Source: Sorangium cellulosum (GTDB taxonomy: Bacteria > Myxococcota_A > Polyangia > Polyangiales > Polyangiaceae). Taken from it: DNA of 64,000 nucleotides. Location of the stretch: the NCBI RefSeq assembly GCF_004135735.1, contig NZ_CP012670.1, positions 4,783,501-4,847,500 of the forward strand, given 5' to 3'. A program made the position numbers and the translations under genes. Below the pieces are notes generated by a model, which saw only the letters and a program-made list of their open reading frames with translations, made no database searches and was not told where the DNA came from. Below, piece by piece: positions 27,531 through 36,412 of the stretch. Each line of letters starts with the position of its first letter. Within the stretch, counting starts at the first letter, position 1.

Positions 27531-27719
27531 GCTCAGGCGTGCACGAGCGCCTCGGGCGCACGCCGCTCAGGCGTGCACGAGCGTCTCGGGCGCACGCCGC
27601 TCAGGCGTGCACGAGCGTCTCGGGCGCACGCCGCTCGGGCGCACGCCGCTCAGGCGTGCGCCGCTCAGGCGTGCACGAGCGCCTCGGGCGCGCGCCGCTC
27701 AGGCGCTCGGGCGCACGCC
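27531..27719. repeat. 34-bp tandem repeat forming a hairpin array
   Basis: Units at 27531-27564, 27565-27598 and 27599-27632 are near-identical 34-mers, followed by shortened units at 27633 and 27648, another full unit at 27663-27696 and a partial one to 27719. At each junction GCACGCC and GGCGTGC flank a GCTCA loop, so the array can fold into a row of 7-bp hairpins. It lies between two convergent genes and ends 2 bases from the stop codon of the minus-strand gene. Confidence 0.85.
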
Positions 27720-27721
27720 GC

Positions 27722-28825
27722 TCAGAACGCGCCGCGCACCCCGAGCCCCGTGGGCGCCACGTAGGGCGCGATCCAGGCCGTGCGCGACGGAGCCGACCTG
27801 GACGAGAGCTCCAGCACGATCAGCGTGGCGCCGCCGACGAGGAGCGCGCCCCCGGCGATGAGGCCGATCGCACCGGTCGTCTTCTGCGATGCCGCGTCGG
27901 TGTCGAGCTTCCTGATCCTCCCCTGGATGAGCGGCGTGCAGCTCTGGCCGACGCCGTTCGGCGACTCGCAGCCGTGGGTTGCGCTCAGGTCGTTCGCGTC
28001 CCGCTGCGTCCCGCCCCCTTTCGCGAGGAACACCGCGCCGAGCACGACGCCGCCGAGCCCGAGCGCCGAGGCCGCGATGCCCCCGCTCAGCATCGCCACG
28101 TTGGCCGTGCGCTCGCCTCCCGCGCTCGGCGGTCCGGAAGGCGGCCCCCCGCTCGGCCCGTCGCCCCCTGGACCCTGGCCGTTGCCCGGGCCGGCCAGCG
28201 GCGGGACCGTGGCCGGGGCTCCCGGGATCGGGATCGTCAGCTCCTTCTTCTCGCCGTCCCCGAGGGTGATCGACTGCTCGATCGGGCTCAGGCCCGGCGG
28301 AACCACGGTGATCCCGTGCGTTCCAGGATCGATGGGGCGATGCACGCCGAGCAGCGCGTCCGGGACCGGCTGCCCGTCCAGCATCACGCTGATCTTCCGG
28401 TCGCCGGCCCCCTCGAGCGCGATGCGCAGCGACGCGATCCGGGGGTCGACCGCGGCGAGCTCCTCCCTCGCCTCCTGCTGGGCCTTCCTGAAGGCCACAG
28501 GCGCCGTGGGCGGAAGCTCCTCGCGGACGATCTTGAGGTAGGTCTCCTTCGCGGCGACGAACCGACCAAGCCGCATCTGCGCGCGCGCGATCAGCAGGAG
28601 GTGCGTCGGCGCGTGCACGAGCGCCTCGGCGCGGGTCAGCAGATCGATCGTCTCGTCGAAGCGGCCGGACGTGAACGCCTCGGCGCCCTGCGTGGCCAGC
28701 GATCGGGCTGCCGCCTTGTCCGCGTCGGACTGAGCCCGCGCCTCGCGCGTCGGGAGCATCAGCATCAGCGCCGCAGCGAACGGAACGCATCGTCTCAAGA
28801 GCACTCGGGCCTCCTCGCGCGCCAC
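27722..28825 (-). CDS. Secreted TPR / PEGA-like protein with C-terminal membrane segments
   Basis: A GTG at 28825 gives 367 residues; the true start may be a few codons later. A signal peptide (FAAALMLMLPTREARAQ) precedes a TPR-like helical region (residues 38-130: AEAFTSGRFDETIDLLTRAEALVHAPTHLLLIARAQ). A PEGA-like beta segment at about 135-205 contains KISVMLDGQPVPDALLG and GTHGITVVPPGLSPIEQ. After a Gly/Pro linker come two hydrophobic segments (about 243-265, 317-340). Such TPR-PEGA proteins are frequent beside Ser/Thr kinase genes in Sorangium-type genomes. It lies between two kinase genes and is divergent from the second. Confidence 0.78.
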   Translation of the reverse strand: MAREEARVLLRRCVPFAAALMLMLPTREARAQSDADKAAARSLATQGAEAFTSGRFDETIDLLTRAEALVHAPTHLLLIARAQMRLGRFVAAKETYLKIVREELPPTAPVAFRKAQQEAREELAAVDPRIASLRIALEGAGDRKISVMLDGQPVPDALLGVHRPIDPGTHGITVVPPGLSPIEQSITLGDGEKKELTIPIPGAPATVPPLAGPGNGQGPGGDGPSGGPPSGPPSAGGERTANVAMLSGGIAASALGLGGVVLGAVFLAKGGGTQRDANDLSATHGCESPNGVGQSCTPLIQGRIRKLDTDAASQKTTGAIGLIAGGALLVGGATLIVLELSSRSAPSRTAWIAPYVAPTGLGVRGAF

Positions 28826-29017
28826 GCTATCACAGGCCGTCGACGACGGAACATATCAGGCTCACGCGTATCGCGCTCCGGCGCTGCCGGTGTCGTCTCC
28901 CTTCCGGCGCGCGACGCGCTCGGCGTTCGCTGCGGCGGCGCCGGCCGCTCCGTCCGTGGGCCGCTGTGAACCGTCCGCACAGCGCGGTGGCACCCATTCT
29001 GCTGCGTGGAGGCGGTC

Positions 29018-30934
29018 ATGGATTGCCTCCGCCCCTCGGCTCCCCTCGACGCGGGATTCCCGTCCTCGGAGCAATTCCTCAGGGGACGTTTGCTCGGAGG
29101 TCGTTATCTCATCGAGCAGATGATCGGCGCCGGCGCGATGGGGCGCGTCTACCGCGCGCGGCACGTCGGGCTCGGGCGCGCCTGCGCGGTCAAGATCATC
29201 CGCGAGCGCATCGCCTCGCCGCCTTCGGGCGGCGCGCCGCCCCGCGAGAGCACGACGCTGCGCTCCGCGCCGTCGCGCCGCGCGGGCGCCCCCTGTCGGA
29301 GCGCGATCGGCGCCGGCGCGCGAGCGCGCACCGGCGCGAGGTCGCGCTCGGGCAGCGCCCCGGAGGGCGATGCGGTGCTGCGGTTCCACATCGAGGCGCT
29401 GGCGGCGAGCCGGCTCGATCACCCGAACATCGTGCGGGTCCTCGATTTCGGCTGCGAGCCGGCCGACCCGCGCGGCGCGGACGCCGGCGGATCCGACGCG
29501 GAGGCGCCGAGCCTCTGGTACCTCGTCACGGAGCACCTGGACGGCGAGGACCTCATCGATCTCCTGAACGCCGAGCCGGTCCTGCCGGCGGAGCGCATCC
29601 TCTCGATCATGCGCCAGCTCTGCTCCGCGCTGCAGCACGCGCACGACGCGGGCGTCATCCACCGCGATGTCAAGCCCGAGAACATCCGCCTCGTGCCCCG
29701 CCGCGGCGACGACGGCGAGCCGTTCGAGCAGGTGAAGCTCCTGGACTTCGGGACCGCGAGGCTGCTCCACGACGACCTGACCGGCGCGCTCTCGGGCGCG
29801 CGCCTGCTCGGCGTGCCCGACGAGGACGGCGCCGGGCTCGTCATCGGGACGCCCGCCTACATGAGCCCCGAGCAGGCCGCGGGGCAGGCCGTGGACGCGC
29901 GGAGCGACATCTATGCGTGCGGCGTGCTGCTCTTCGAGATGGCGACGGGGCGGCTCCCGTTCGAGCGCCCGACGCCGGTCGCGCTCGCGGCCGCGCACGT
30001 CGAGTGCCCGCCGCCCTGGCCGAGCGCTTTCAACGAGGCGATCGATCCCGATCTGGAGGCGCTGATCCTCCAGTGCCTGCGCAAAGATCCCGAGGATCGC
30101 CCGCAGAGCGCGCGCGCGCTCCGCGAGGCGCTCGGGCACATCGCGCAGCGCCGGGCGCGGGACGGCGCGGCGGGCCACGCCCCGGCGAACCTCCACCGGA
30201 CCCTGGCCCGGAGCGCGCGCGCCGAGCCAGCGCCCGCCTCGCGCCGCGCGCGGTCCACGGACGGGGTGACGACCGGGCAAGCCGCGTACGCCGCGTCCAC
30301 GCCGCACGCCTCGACGTGGGTGGGGCATCGCCCCTCGTCGCGGCCTGCTGCGGGCGCGCCCCCGGAGCGGCCCTGCGCGCCGCCGCCGGGCGCGGCGCGC
30401 CCCACCTCGTCGGCGTCGACCTGGGTTGGCCACCGCGCCTCGTCGTACCCGCCCGCCGCTCTCGCGGAGCGCGCCCTGCCCTGCGCGCCGGGCGGCGCGC
30501 CGGCCTCCGCCGCGCGGCCGTCTGCCTCGCTCGCCCCGGCCCACCCGCGCCGCCCCCTCGATGTCGATGAGCAGCCGGCGCCGTTCATGCTCCTGAGGGC
30601 GCGCCTGTCCGCCGGGCGGCGGAGCCAGGCCGGCGCGCGTCGACGACACCGCCGGCGGTTCAGCCCGCTCGTGGTCGGCACGATCGCGGCGACGATCCTC
30701 GGCGGGACGCTGTGCCTCCTCCTCGGCGCAGCCGGCGCCGCGCGTGCCCCGTGCACCGCGCCCCCGCCGGCGCACGCGGGCGCGGCGCCCCCGGCCGGCG
30801 CGTCGCACGGAGACGCGCCAGGGCACGGCGGACCGGCGGACACGGCCGGCGCGCCCGCGTCCGAGCGCCCCGCGCCCGTCGCGATCCCCTCGCGCCTCGA
30901 GGCCGACGAGGAGCCGAGCGACGGCGGCGATTGA
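29018..30934 (+). CDS. Membrane-anchored Ser/Thr protein kinase with N-lobe insertion
   Basis: ATG 29018 has GGAGG 5 bases upstream (a GTG at 29006 overlaps that site) and gives 638 residues. The kinase domain has IGAGAMGRVYRA near 34, ACAVKII with the conserved Lys near 60, HRDVKPEN near 215, LLDFGTARLL and MSPEQAAG. Between the Lys strand and helix C there is an insertion of about 55 residues rich in Arg, Ser and Ala. The C-terminal half is a low-complexity Ala/Pro/Arg linker with two STWVGHR repeats, then one membrane helix (about 548-572) and a Pro/Ala-rich tail. The insertion is unusual and may be a regulatory loop. Confidence 0.93.
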   Translation: MDCLRPSAPLDAGFPSSEQFLRGRLLGGRYLIEQMIGAGAMGRVYRARHVGLGRACAVKIIRERIASPPSGGAPPRESTTLRSAPSRRAGAPCRSAIGAGARARTGARSRSGSAPEGDAVLRFHIEALAASRLDHPNIVRVLDFGCEPADPRGADAGGSDAEAPSLWYLVTEHLDGEDLIDLLNAEPVLPAERILSIMRQLCSALQHAHDAGVIHRDVKPENIRLVPRRGDDGEPFEQVKLLDFGTARLLHDDLTGALSGARLLGVPDEDGAGLVIGTPAYMSPEQAAGQAVDARSDIYACGVLLFEMATGRLPFERPTPVALAAAHVECPPPWPSAFNEAIDPDLEALILQCLRKDPEDRPQSARALREALGHIAQRRARDGAAGHAPANLHRTLARSARAEPAPASRRARSTDGVTTGQAAYAASTPHASTWVGHRPSSRPAAGAPPERPCAPPPGAARPTSSASTWVGHRASSYPPAALAERALPCAPGGAPASAARPSASLAPAHPRRPLDVDEQPAPFMLLRARLSAGRRSQAGARRRHRRRFSPLVVGTIAATILGGTLCLLLGAAGAARAPCTAPPPAHAGAAPPAGASHGDAPGHGGPADTAGAPASERPAPVAIPSRLEADEEPSDGGD

Positions 30935-31066
30935 GCCGCGCGGTGTTCCTTCCGCGCTCAGTCTGCGCCCGACGTGCGCCGGCGCCGCCCTCGACCTCTG
31001 CCGCGCTCGATCCGCCGCGCGGCGCTGTGCCCTCGATGCCCAGCGCCGCGCCGCGGGATGACGCCG

Positions 31067-31126
31067 CAGCTCACGCGGGCCGCCGCGCCGTCGCCGCAGT
31101 TCACGCGGGCCGCCGCGCCGTCGCTG
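31067..31126. repeat. 30-bp direct duplication
   Basis: Two adjacent 30-base units (31067-31096 and 31097-31126) differ at two positions. They lie in the leader region of the GlsB-like gene. Confidence 0.7.
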
Positions 31127-31162
31127 AACCCTGGTGCGAACGGAGCGCACCGCGTCCGGCAC

Positions 31163-31184
31163 GTCGTCTGCAAATGCAGACGAC
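31163..31184. repeat. Perfect 10-bp palindrome with AA loop
   Basis: GTCGTCTGCA (31163-31172) and TGCAGACGAC (31175-31184) are exact complements around AA. Two ACGACGGCACGTCGT mini-hairpins follow at about 31199 and 31240, so the segment folds as a cluster of related hairpins. Confidence 0.75.
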
Positions 31185-31290
31185 TGCGACGACTGCGACG
31201 ACGGCACGTCGTCTGCATCGCCTGCAAACGATGCAAACGACGGCACGTCGTCCGTGGTTCATCGGGAAACAACGTGAACGACGGGCGATG

Positions 31291-31332
31291 AACGACGAAC
31301 GACGAACGACGAACGACGAACGACGAACGACG
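31291..31332. repeat. Six copies of a 7-bp tandem repeat
   Basis: AACGACG is repeated six times without interruption, ending 72 bases before the GlsB-like start codon. A 7-bp unit in the leader could change spacing by slippage. Confidence 0.85.
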
Positions 31333-31404
31333 AGCGAGGCGCTCGTCATCGCGTTGACACGGGAGGGCGCCCTCGGCGTGCCCCGGAGTCGAGAGGAGCG
31401 AACC

Positions 31405-31665
31405 ATGTCCGTGCTACTGTGGATCCTGTTTGGGCTCATCGTCGGCGTGATCGCCAAGCTGCTGACCCCTGGGCGCGACCCGGGCGGCTTCGTGGTGACG
31501 ACGCTGCTGGGCGTCGCTGGGGCCTTGCTCGGCGGCTTCATCGGCCGGGCGATTGGTCTGTATCCCTCGTATCAGTCGAGCGGGGGCTTCTTCATGTCGA
31601 TCCTCGGCGCCATCCTTATTCTCGCCATCTACAACGCGACGATCGGCCGGAAGGCGCGGCCCTGA
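31405..31665 (+). CDS. GlsB/YeaQ/YmgE-family membrane protein
   Basis: The 86-residue protein starts after GAGAGGAGC and has three hydrophobic segments: LLWILFGLIVGVIAKLL, the glycine-rich VVTTLLGVAGALLGGFIGRAIG and FFMSILGAILILAIYNATIG. The TPGRDPGGF turn and the GVAGALLGGF motif are hallmarks of the transglycosylase-associated (GlsB/YeaQ) family, small inner-membrane proteins often induced by stress. Its last 37 bases overlap the 3' end of the convergent secreted-protein gene. Confidence 0.92.
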   Translation: MSVLLWILFGLIVGVIAKLLTPGRDPGGFVVTTLLGVAGALLGGFIGRAIGLYPSYQSSGGFFMSILGAILILAIYNATIGRKARP

Positions 31666-32495
31666 TCGTCCGCGCCCCGGGGCGGCTCGTCCTTCCGGGG
31701 ACCGGCGACCTGGGGAGGAGCGAGCCGGGGACCGGCGAGCTCGGGTGAAGCGAGCTCGGTAGGAGCGGGCTGGCCCAGCAGCGCGGCGGCGGGCACGACG
31801 CGGGCCGGCCCGGCGCGCCGGTCCAGGCGGAAGTCGAGGGCGACGTCCGGCGGCAGCGGCCGGATGGCGCCCGCGCCATAGCAGCGGCGGTAGACGAGCT
31901 CGCCCGGCCCGGCGCCCTGACCGCCGAGCTGATGGCTCCACCACCGCGAGTAGACCGTCGGGCGCTCGGCCTCGATGGACAGCAGATCGGCGCGCTCGAG
32001 CCGCACCTCGCTGTGATCTCCGCGATCGGCGACGCCGTGCTCCACGGTGAGCCGCCCGTCCGCCTCCATGCGGTAGACGATCCTGAACCCCTCGACATCG
32101 CCTTTTCCATAGGCGAAGCGCTGGACCCCCGGACCGAGGAACAGCGAGTGGGTGTAGACGAGGTCCACGGCGACCGCGGGCAGCACCGTCCAGGTGAGCC
32201 AGTTGTTTCCCCAGGGCCGCTCCTCGGAGAAGAAGGCGAAATACCCGACGGAGATGTCGCCGTGCTCGTCTGTCGAGGTGCGGTAATAGAGGACATCGCC
32301 GAGCTCCCCCGCGCTCGCGACCGTGGAGCCGACGCAGACGGCCTGTCGCTCGATCGCCGCGTCGATCTCGCTCGTCGCCCCCGGCGCGCCGGGCTCTACC
32401 CGCGGGAGCGAGCTCCCCTGCGCAGAGAGCGCCAGGAGCGGGACAGGAAGCGCGATCATCGTAAGGACGCGACCGAGAGCAGTACGGACAGCCAT
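31629..32495 (-). CDS. Secreted protein of unknown function
   Basis: The ATG at 32495 gives 288 residues with a signal-like N-terminus (MAVRTALGRVLTMIALPVPLLALSAQG). The domain that follows has GELGDVLYYRTSTDEHGDISVGYFAFFSEERPWGNN, WTVLPAVAVDLVYTHSLF, and YSRWWSHQLGGQG patterns, with a few Cys and mostly beta character. The C-terminal 45 residues are Pro-rich and partly antisense to the GlsB-like gene, so the true end of the folded domain is earlier. I do not recognise a family. The 262 bases upstream (32496-32757) show no further gene. Confidence 0.7.
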   Translation of the reverse strand: MAVRTALGRVLTMIALPVPLLALSAQGSSLPRVEPGAPGATSEIDAAIERQAVCVGSTVASAGELGDVLYYRTSTDEHGDISVGYFAFFSEERPWGNNWLTWTVLPAVAVDLVYTHSLFLGPGVQRFAYGKGDVEGFRIVYRMEADGRLTVEHGVADRGDHSEVRLERADLLSIEAERPTVYSRWWSHQLGGQGAGPGELVYRRCYGAGAIRPLPPDVALDFRLDRRAGPARVVPAAALLGQPAPTELASPELAGPRLAPPQVAGPRKDEPPRGADDQGRAFRPIVAL

Positions 32496-32757
32496 GTAGG
32501 CCGGCAAAGCTAGCGAGCACGTCGCTGCCTGCGCCACCGCAAAAGGCCGTTCGCGTCCTGCGCCTCACCACGCCGGCTTCGAATTCCGTTGATCCCGGTA
32601 GTTCGGCGGAGCCCCGCCCCGCGCGATGAACGGTCTGTTCATGAGCCGGGCAGCCCGGCATGACCTCGCGTGCCCCGAGCGCCCTCCGCCCCGCCCCAGG
32701 CGCCCCCTCCAGCGACGAGCGCCTGCCGGACGGCGCCCCCGTCCCCGCGGCGCGGGG

Positions 32758-34086
32758 CTAGCCGAGCGCCTTGGCCGCGAGGGCGCCGGCGATGAGCGTG
32801 ACCGCGGCGATCACGAGCCACGGCAGGAGCCGCCCCCGCCGCGCCGGGCGCGCGCCTCGCCAGTGCGGCGTCGCGGCCTGCCTGGCCGCCTCGAGATCGT
32901 CGCCCGCGCCCCCGTCGTCCAGCGCGCTCGCCCCCGGCGCCGGCGTCCGCGGCGTCGCCTCGTCGCGGCCGTCCCCCGGGCGCCCCGCGGCGGCGCGCCG
33001 CACCCCTGTACGCCCGCGGAGCCCGCCGGACCGCCGGCAGCTCCGCACGAGCAACGACCGGTGCCGATCGCGACCGCTCACGACCTCGCGCACGAGCGCG
33101 GCCAGCTCCTCGCCCGCGAGCAGGCCGCGCTCGCTCGAGCGCTCCTCGCGCCCGCCGGGCGCGCGCCGCAGCGAGGCGAGCACCTCCGCGAGCGTCTCTT
33201 CCATCTGCGCCGCGGACGCGAAGCGGCCCTCGGGCTCGCGCGCGAGCGCGCGCCGCACCGCCTCCTCGAGCAGCGCCGGGCACGCCGGCCTGAGCGGCGC
33301 GATCGCCGGGACCTCGCCCGACAGCACCGCGCTCATCGTCTCGCCGTCGTCCTTGCGGTGGAACAGCCGCCGCCCCGTCAGCAGCTCGAACAGGATCACC
33401 CCCACCGCGAAGAGATCCGCGCGCGCGTCGATCCTCTCCCCCCGTAGCTGCTCGGGCGCCACGTAGCCGAGCTTGCCCTTCACCATGCCCGAGCCCGTCG
33501 ACAGCGTCGCCCCCCCGGCCGAGCGCAGCAGGGCGGGGCACACGGCGTCCTCCGCCGCGTCCATCGCGGTCATCTTCGCGACGCCGAAGTCGATGAGCTT
33601 GATCTCGCCCTCGAGCGAGAGCAGCACGTTCTGCGGGCTCACGTCGCGATGCACCAGGCCGACGAGCCTGCCCTCGTCGTCGCGGAGCCCGTGCGCGTGA
33701 CCGAGCGCCCGCAGCACGCCCAGGCCGATCTCGATCGCCGCGTCGATCGGAAACGGCCGGCCCTCGGTGGAGAAGACGCGCGCGGCCGCGGCGAGATCAC
33801 AGCCCGGGACATACTCGACCACGAGGTGATGGTGTCCCTCGTGGAAGATGAAGTCGTGGAACCGGATCACGTTCGGGTGCTGGAGCCGGGCGCTGATCCA
33901 GGCCTCGCAGAGGAACATCCGCACGATCGACGGATCTCGCCGCGCCTCGGGGCGAAGCCGCTTGACGACCACGGGGTGCGCGATACCTGCCGGCCCGCGC
34001 CGGCACGCGAGGAACAGCTCGGCCATGCCGCCGGCGGACAGGCGCGCGAGCAACGCGTAGCCGCCTTCGCCCATCGGCAGGTCCAT
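32758..34086 (-). CDS. Ser/Thr protein kinase with HRDVSPQN loop and C-terminal membrane tail
   Basis: The ATG at 34086 (MDLPMGEGG) gives 442 residues. The kinase domain shows LSAGGMAELFLA as glycine loop, VVVKRLRPEA with the conserved Lys, HRDVSPQNVLL near 145 in place of HRDLKPEN, LIDFGVAKM and YVAPEQLRGERIDARADLFAVGVILFELLTG. The catalytic Asp is kept, but the Lys two residues later is replaced by Ser, a variant frequent in myxobacterial kinases. A disordered Arg/Ala-rich region leads to one helix at the very end (LLPWLVIAAVTLIAGALAAKAL), so it is tail-anchored with the kinase domain in the cytoplasm. Confidence 0.92.
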   Translation of the reverse strand: MDLPMGEGGYALLARLSAGGMAELFLACRRGPAGIAHPVVVKRLRPEARRDPSIVRMFLCEAWISARLQHPNVIRFHDFIFHEGHHHLVVEYVPGCDLAAAARVFSTEGRPFPIDAAIEIGLGVLRALGHAHGLRDDEGRLVGLVHRDVSPQNVLLSLEGEIKLIDFGVAKMTAMDAAEDAVCPALLRSAGGATLSTGSGMVKGKLGYVAPEQLRGERIDARADLFAVGVILFELLTGRRLFHRKDDGETMSAVLSGEVPAIAPLRPACPALLEEAVRRALAREPEGRFASAAQMEETLAEVLASLRRAPGGREERSSERGLLAGEELAALVREVVSGRDRHRSLLVRSCRRSGGLRGRTGVRRAAAGRPGDGRDEATPRTPAPGASALDDGGAGDDLEAARQAATPHWRGARPARRGRLLPWLVIAAVTLIAGALAAKALG

Positions 34087-34502
34087 GTCCCTCGCCCTCC
34101 GCGGTTGCCCCGCCGCGCTCACCTCGTCCTTCCGCGGCCAGCCGGGGACGCGGAGCGAGGACGGCCGTCGCGCCACCCACCTCCGGAGCCGCCCTGCCCC
34201 GGCGATCCCCCCGAGCTGCCCGCGCCGCCCCATCCGGCCGTCGTCATTCACGCTGCATGCCACGGAGAGGGCCGCGGCACCGTCACCTCCGAGCCACGGG
34301 CGCCGTGCTCCCGCGCGCGGCGCGCGCCGCGGATGAGAGCGCATGTCGGCAATCGCGCGGCCCCCGCGGCGAGAGCCGCATCCATCGAAAATGGGGAAAT
34401 CGGCTCGGCCCGTGTTCCGCACAGCGGCGCAGGGGCCGCGGGCGACGCGGAGGACCACGGCGGGGCGCCGCGCGGCGGGCCCGCCCCTGGCGGATCGGCG
34501 GC
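34087..34502. other. Intergenic region upstream of the HRDVSPQN kinase
   Basis: These 416 bases lie between the flippase stop and the kinase start, both on the minus strand. I see no gene, clear promoter, repeat or terminator. The kinase frame stays open upstream, but its sequence there is low-complexity and has no good start signal. Confidence 0.5.
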
Positions 34503-35951
34503 TCAGGTCGCGGCCGCGGGCGAGGCGCGGACGCGGCGCGCGAGCAGCGCGCGCAGCTCGCGGAAGGACACGGCGCGCAGCGCGACGAGGAGCACCACGT
34601 AGACGGCGACGCCCACCGCGATCGACGCCCACATCCCGGCGAGCGCGCGCGCGGCGTAGGCGGCGACGCCCATCAGCGCCGTCGCGGCGAGGATCGCGAG
34701 GACGCGGCCGGGCGCGACGAAGCGGGCCCAGCGCGCGGTCATGATCCACGACGCGAGGAGCGAGCCCGTGCTCGCGGCCAGCGTCGCGCCCGCGGCGCCC
34801 AGCGCCCGGTAGCGGGGCAGGAGGAGCAGGTTCAACGCGACGTTGGCGGCGAGCGTCAACGCGAGCAGCTTGACCATCGCGACCTCGCGCTTCGCGGCGA
34901 GCAGCGGCAGCGTCACGACCTGGAACGCGAACATCACCGGGACGCTGCAGGCCAGGATCCGGAGCACGTCCGCCGCCGGGGCGTAGTCGGCCGCCGTCCC
35001 GTAGACGAGCCGGATGACGTCCGGCGCGAGGACGAAGAGCCCTGCGGCGACCGGCAGCCCGACGAGCGCCGCGACGAGCATGCAGCCGCTGTACAGGCGC
35101 CCGAACGCCTCCCCATCCTGGGCGTAGAGGCGCATGCCCGCCGCGAACGCGGCGCCGAGCAGCACGTCGGGGAGCATCCTGAAGCTCTCGCTGAGCACCC
35201 AGGCGGCGCTGTAGACCCCCACGGCCTCCTCGTCGCAGAGGGCGCGGAGCATCACGCGGTCGGTCTGGAGGAGCGCGCTCGCGAGGACCCCGAGCGCGCC
35301 GATCGGCAGGCTGCGCTTCGTGATCTCCCAGAGCTCGGCGGGGGGCGTCGACAGCTCGGGCCGGTAGAGCCGGGCGCGCAGGAAGTGGTAGGTGATGCCG
35401 AGCTCCAGCACGTTGCCGAGCAGGAACGCCGTCGCCGCGGCCACGACGCCGAAGCCGAGCGCGAGCAGGGCGGCCGCGAGCGCGATGACGAAGAGCCTGG
35501 CGCCGAGCTCCGCGTAGAGGATGTACTGGAACCGCTCGTGCGCCTCGAACGAGAGCCACATCGTCGAGTAGAGCAGCGTCGCGAGCTGGGACGCCGCGGC
35601 CAGCACGACGAGCTGCGCGCCGAGCCCCGAGCGGGTCGCGAGCGCGACGGCCGCGGTCGCGCCGAGCACCAGCGTCCCGGTCACGCCCCGGATGGCGAGC
35701 GCGGCGCCGAGGTGACGGGGCCCGAGCTCCGGCCGCACCGCGACCTCCCGCGCCAGGTATCCCCTCACCCCGACGCCGGCGACGAGCGTGACCATCCCCG
35801 CGGTCGCGAGCGATGCCTGGAACTCCCCCCATGCGGCGACGCCCACCTTCCGCGCGAGGTAGCCGACGAACACGACGCCGAGCACGGCCATGATCGCCTG
35901 CTTGAGGAGCATCAGCGCCGCGTTCCGCGCGATGCGCCGGCCATCCTGCAT
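34503..35951 (-). CDS. Polysaccharide/lipid flippase (Wzx/MATE-like)
   Basis: The ATG at 35951 follows GGAGGT by about 7 bases and gives 482 residues. The whole chain is hydrophobic with about 12-14 predicted membrane helices, beginning RRIARNAALMLLKQAIMAVLGVVFVGYLARKVG, the usual Wzx/polysaccharide-biosynthesis N-terminus. The conserved pattern LPIGALGVLASALLQTDRVMLRAL near 250 is typical of the family. It should flip lipid-linked sugars across the inner membrane. No glycosyltransferase or polymerase gene is adjacent, so the substrate is unknown. Confidence 0.9.
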   Translation of the reverse strand: MQDGRRIARNAALMLLKQAIMAVLGVVFVGYLARKVGVAAWGEFQASLATAGMVTLVAGVGVRGYLAREVAVRPELGPRHLGAALAIRGVTGTLVLGATAAVALATRSGLGAQLVVLAAASQLATLLYSTMWLSFEAHERFQYILYAELGARLFVIALAAALLALGFGVVAAATAFLLGNVLELGITYHFLRARLYRPELSTPPAELWEITKRSLPIGALGVLASALLQTDRVMLRALCDEEAVGVYSAAWVLSESFRMLPDVLLGAAFAAGMRLYAQDGEAFGRLYSGCMLVAALVGLPVAAGLFVLAPDVIRLVYGTAADYAPAADVLRILACSVPVMFAFQVVTLPLLAAKREVAMVKLLALTLAANVALNLLLLPRYRALGAAGATLAASTGSLLASWIMTARWARFVAPGRVLAILAATALMGVAAYAARALAGMWASIAVGVAVYVVLLVALRAVSFRELRALLARRVRASPAAAT

Positions 35952-36224
35952 GAACAACACCTCCGAGGTGTCGCCATGGTGCGGGGCGCCGCCATCCGCG
36001 CAGCGGGAGCGCCCCGGGTTCAGGCGTCGGCCGCCGCTGGAGCACGTCCGTCTCTCGCGGCGCGCGGGCCAGCGACGGCCCGGCGCCGCATCGCGCCGCA
36101 GCGCGCGGACCGCCGCGCGTCTCGATCCGCGATCACGGTGATCGCCATCAGGAGACGGTCCTGAGCCTCGCGGCATCCAACGGCACGAGGATCGCCAGCG
36201 CAGGAGGGAGCCGGCGATCCTCGG

Positions 36225-36297
36225 AGCGGGACACGGGATTCGAACCCGCGACCCTCAGCTTGGGAAGCTGATGCTCTACCAACTGAGCTAGTCCCGC
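36225..36297 (-). tRNA. tRNA-Gly (anticodon CCC)
   Basis: Read on the minus strand from 36297, the 73-base cloverleaf is complete: acceptor GCGGGAC pairing with GTCCCGC, D-arm CTAGCTCAGTTGGTAGAGC, anticodon stem TCAGC/GCTGA around the loop TTCCCAA, and TGG... T-arm with GGTTCGAATCC. Anticodon CCC reads GGG (Gly). The discriminator is T and CCA is not encoded. It stands alone between the flippase and the receiver-like gene. Confidence 0.96.
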
Positions 36298-36412
36298 GCG
36301 AGGTGGAAGACCTTCTACACAATCCCGAGCTGCAGGGCAACCCCCTTCGCCACGAAGATCGCTGCGACGTTTCTTTTTGTGGGACGCGGGCGCTGGCCCA
36401 GGCCGCGGGCGC

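Larger units (their letters stand above)
30935..31404. other. Repeat-rich intergenic region
   Basis: This 470-base stretch between two plus-strand genes holds a duplicated 30-mer (31067-31126), a near-perfect palindrome (31163-31184), further ACGACG/CGTCGT hairpins to about 31260, and a 7-bp tandem repeat (31291-31332). It is less GC-rich than the flanks. No gene is supported. Confidence 0.7.
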
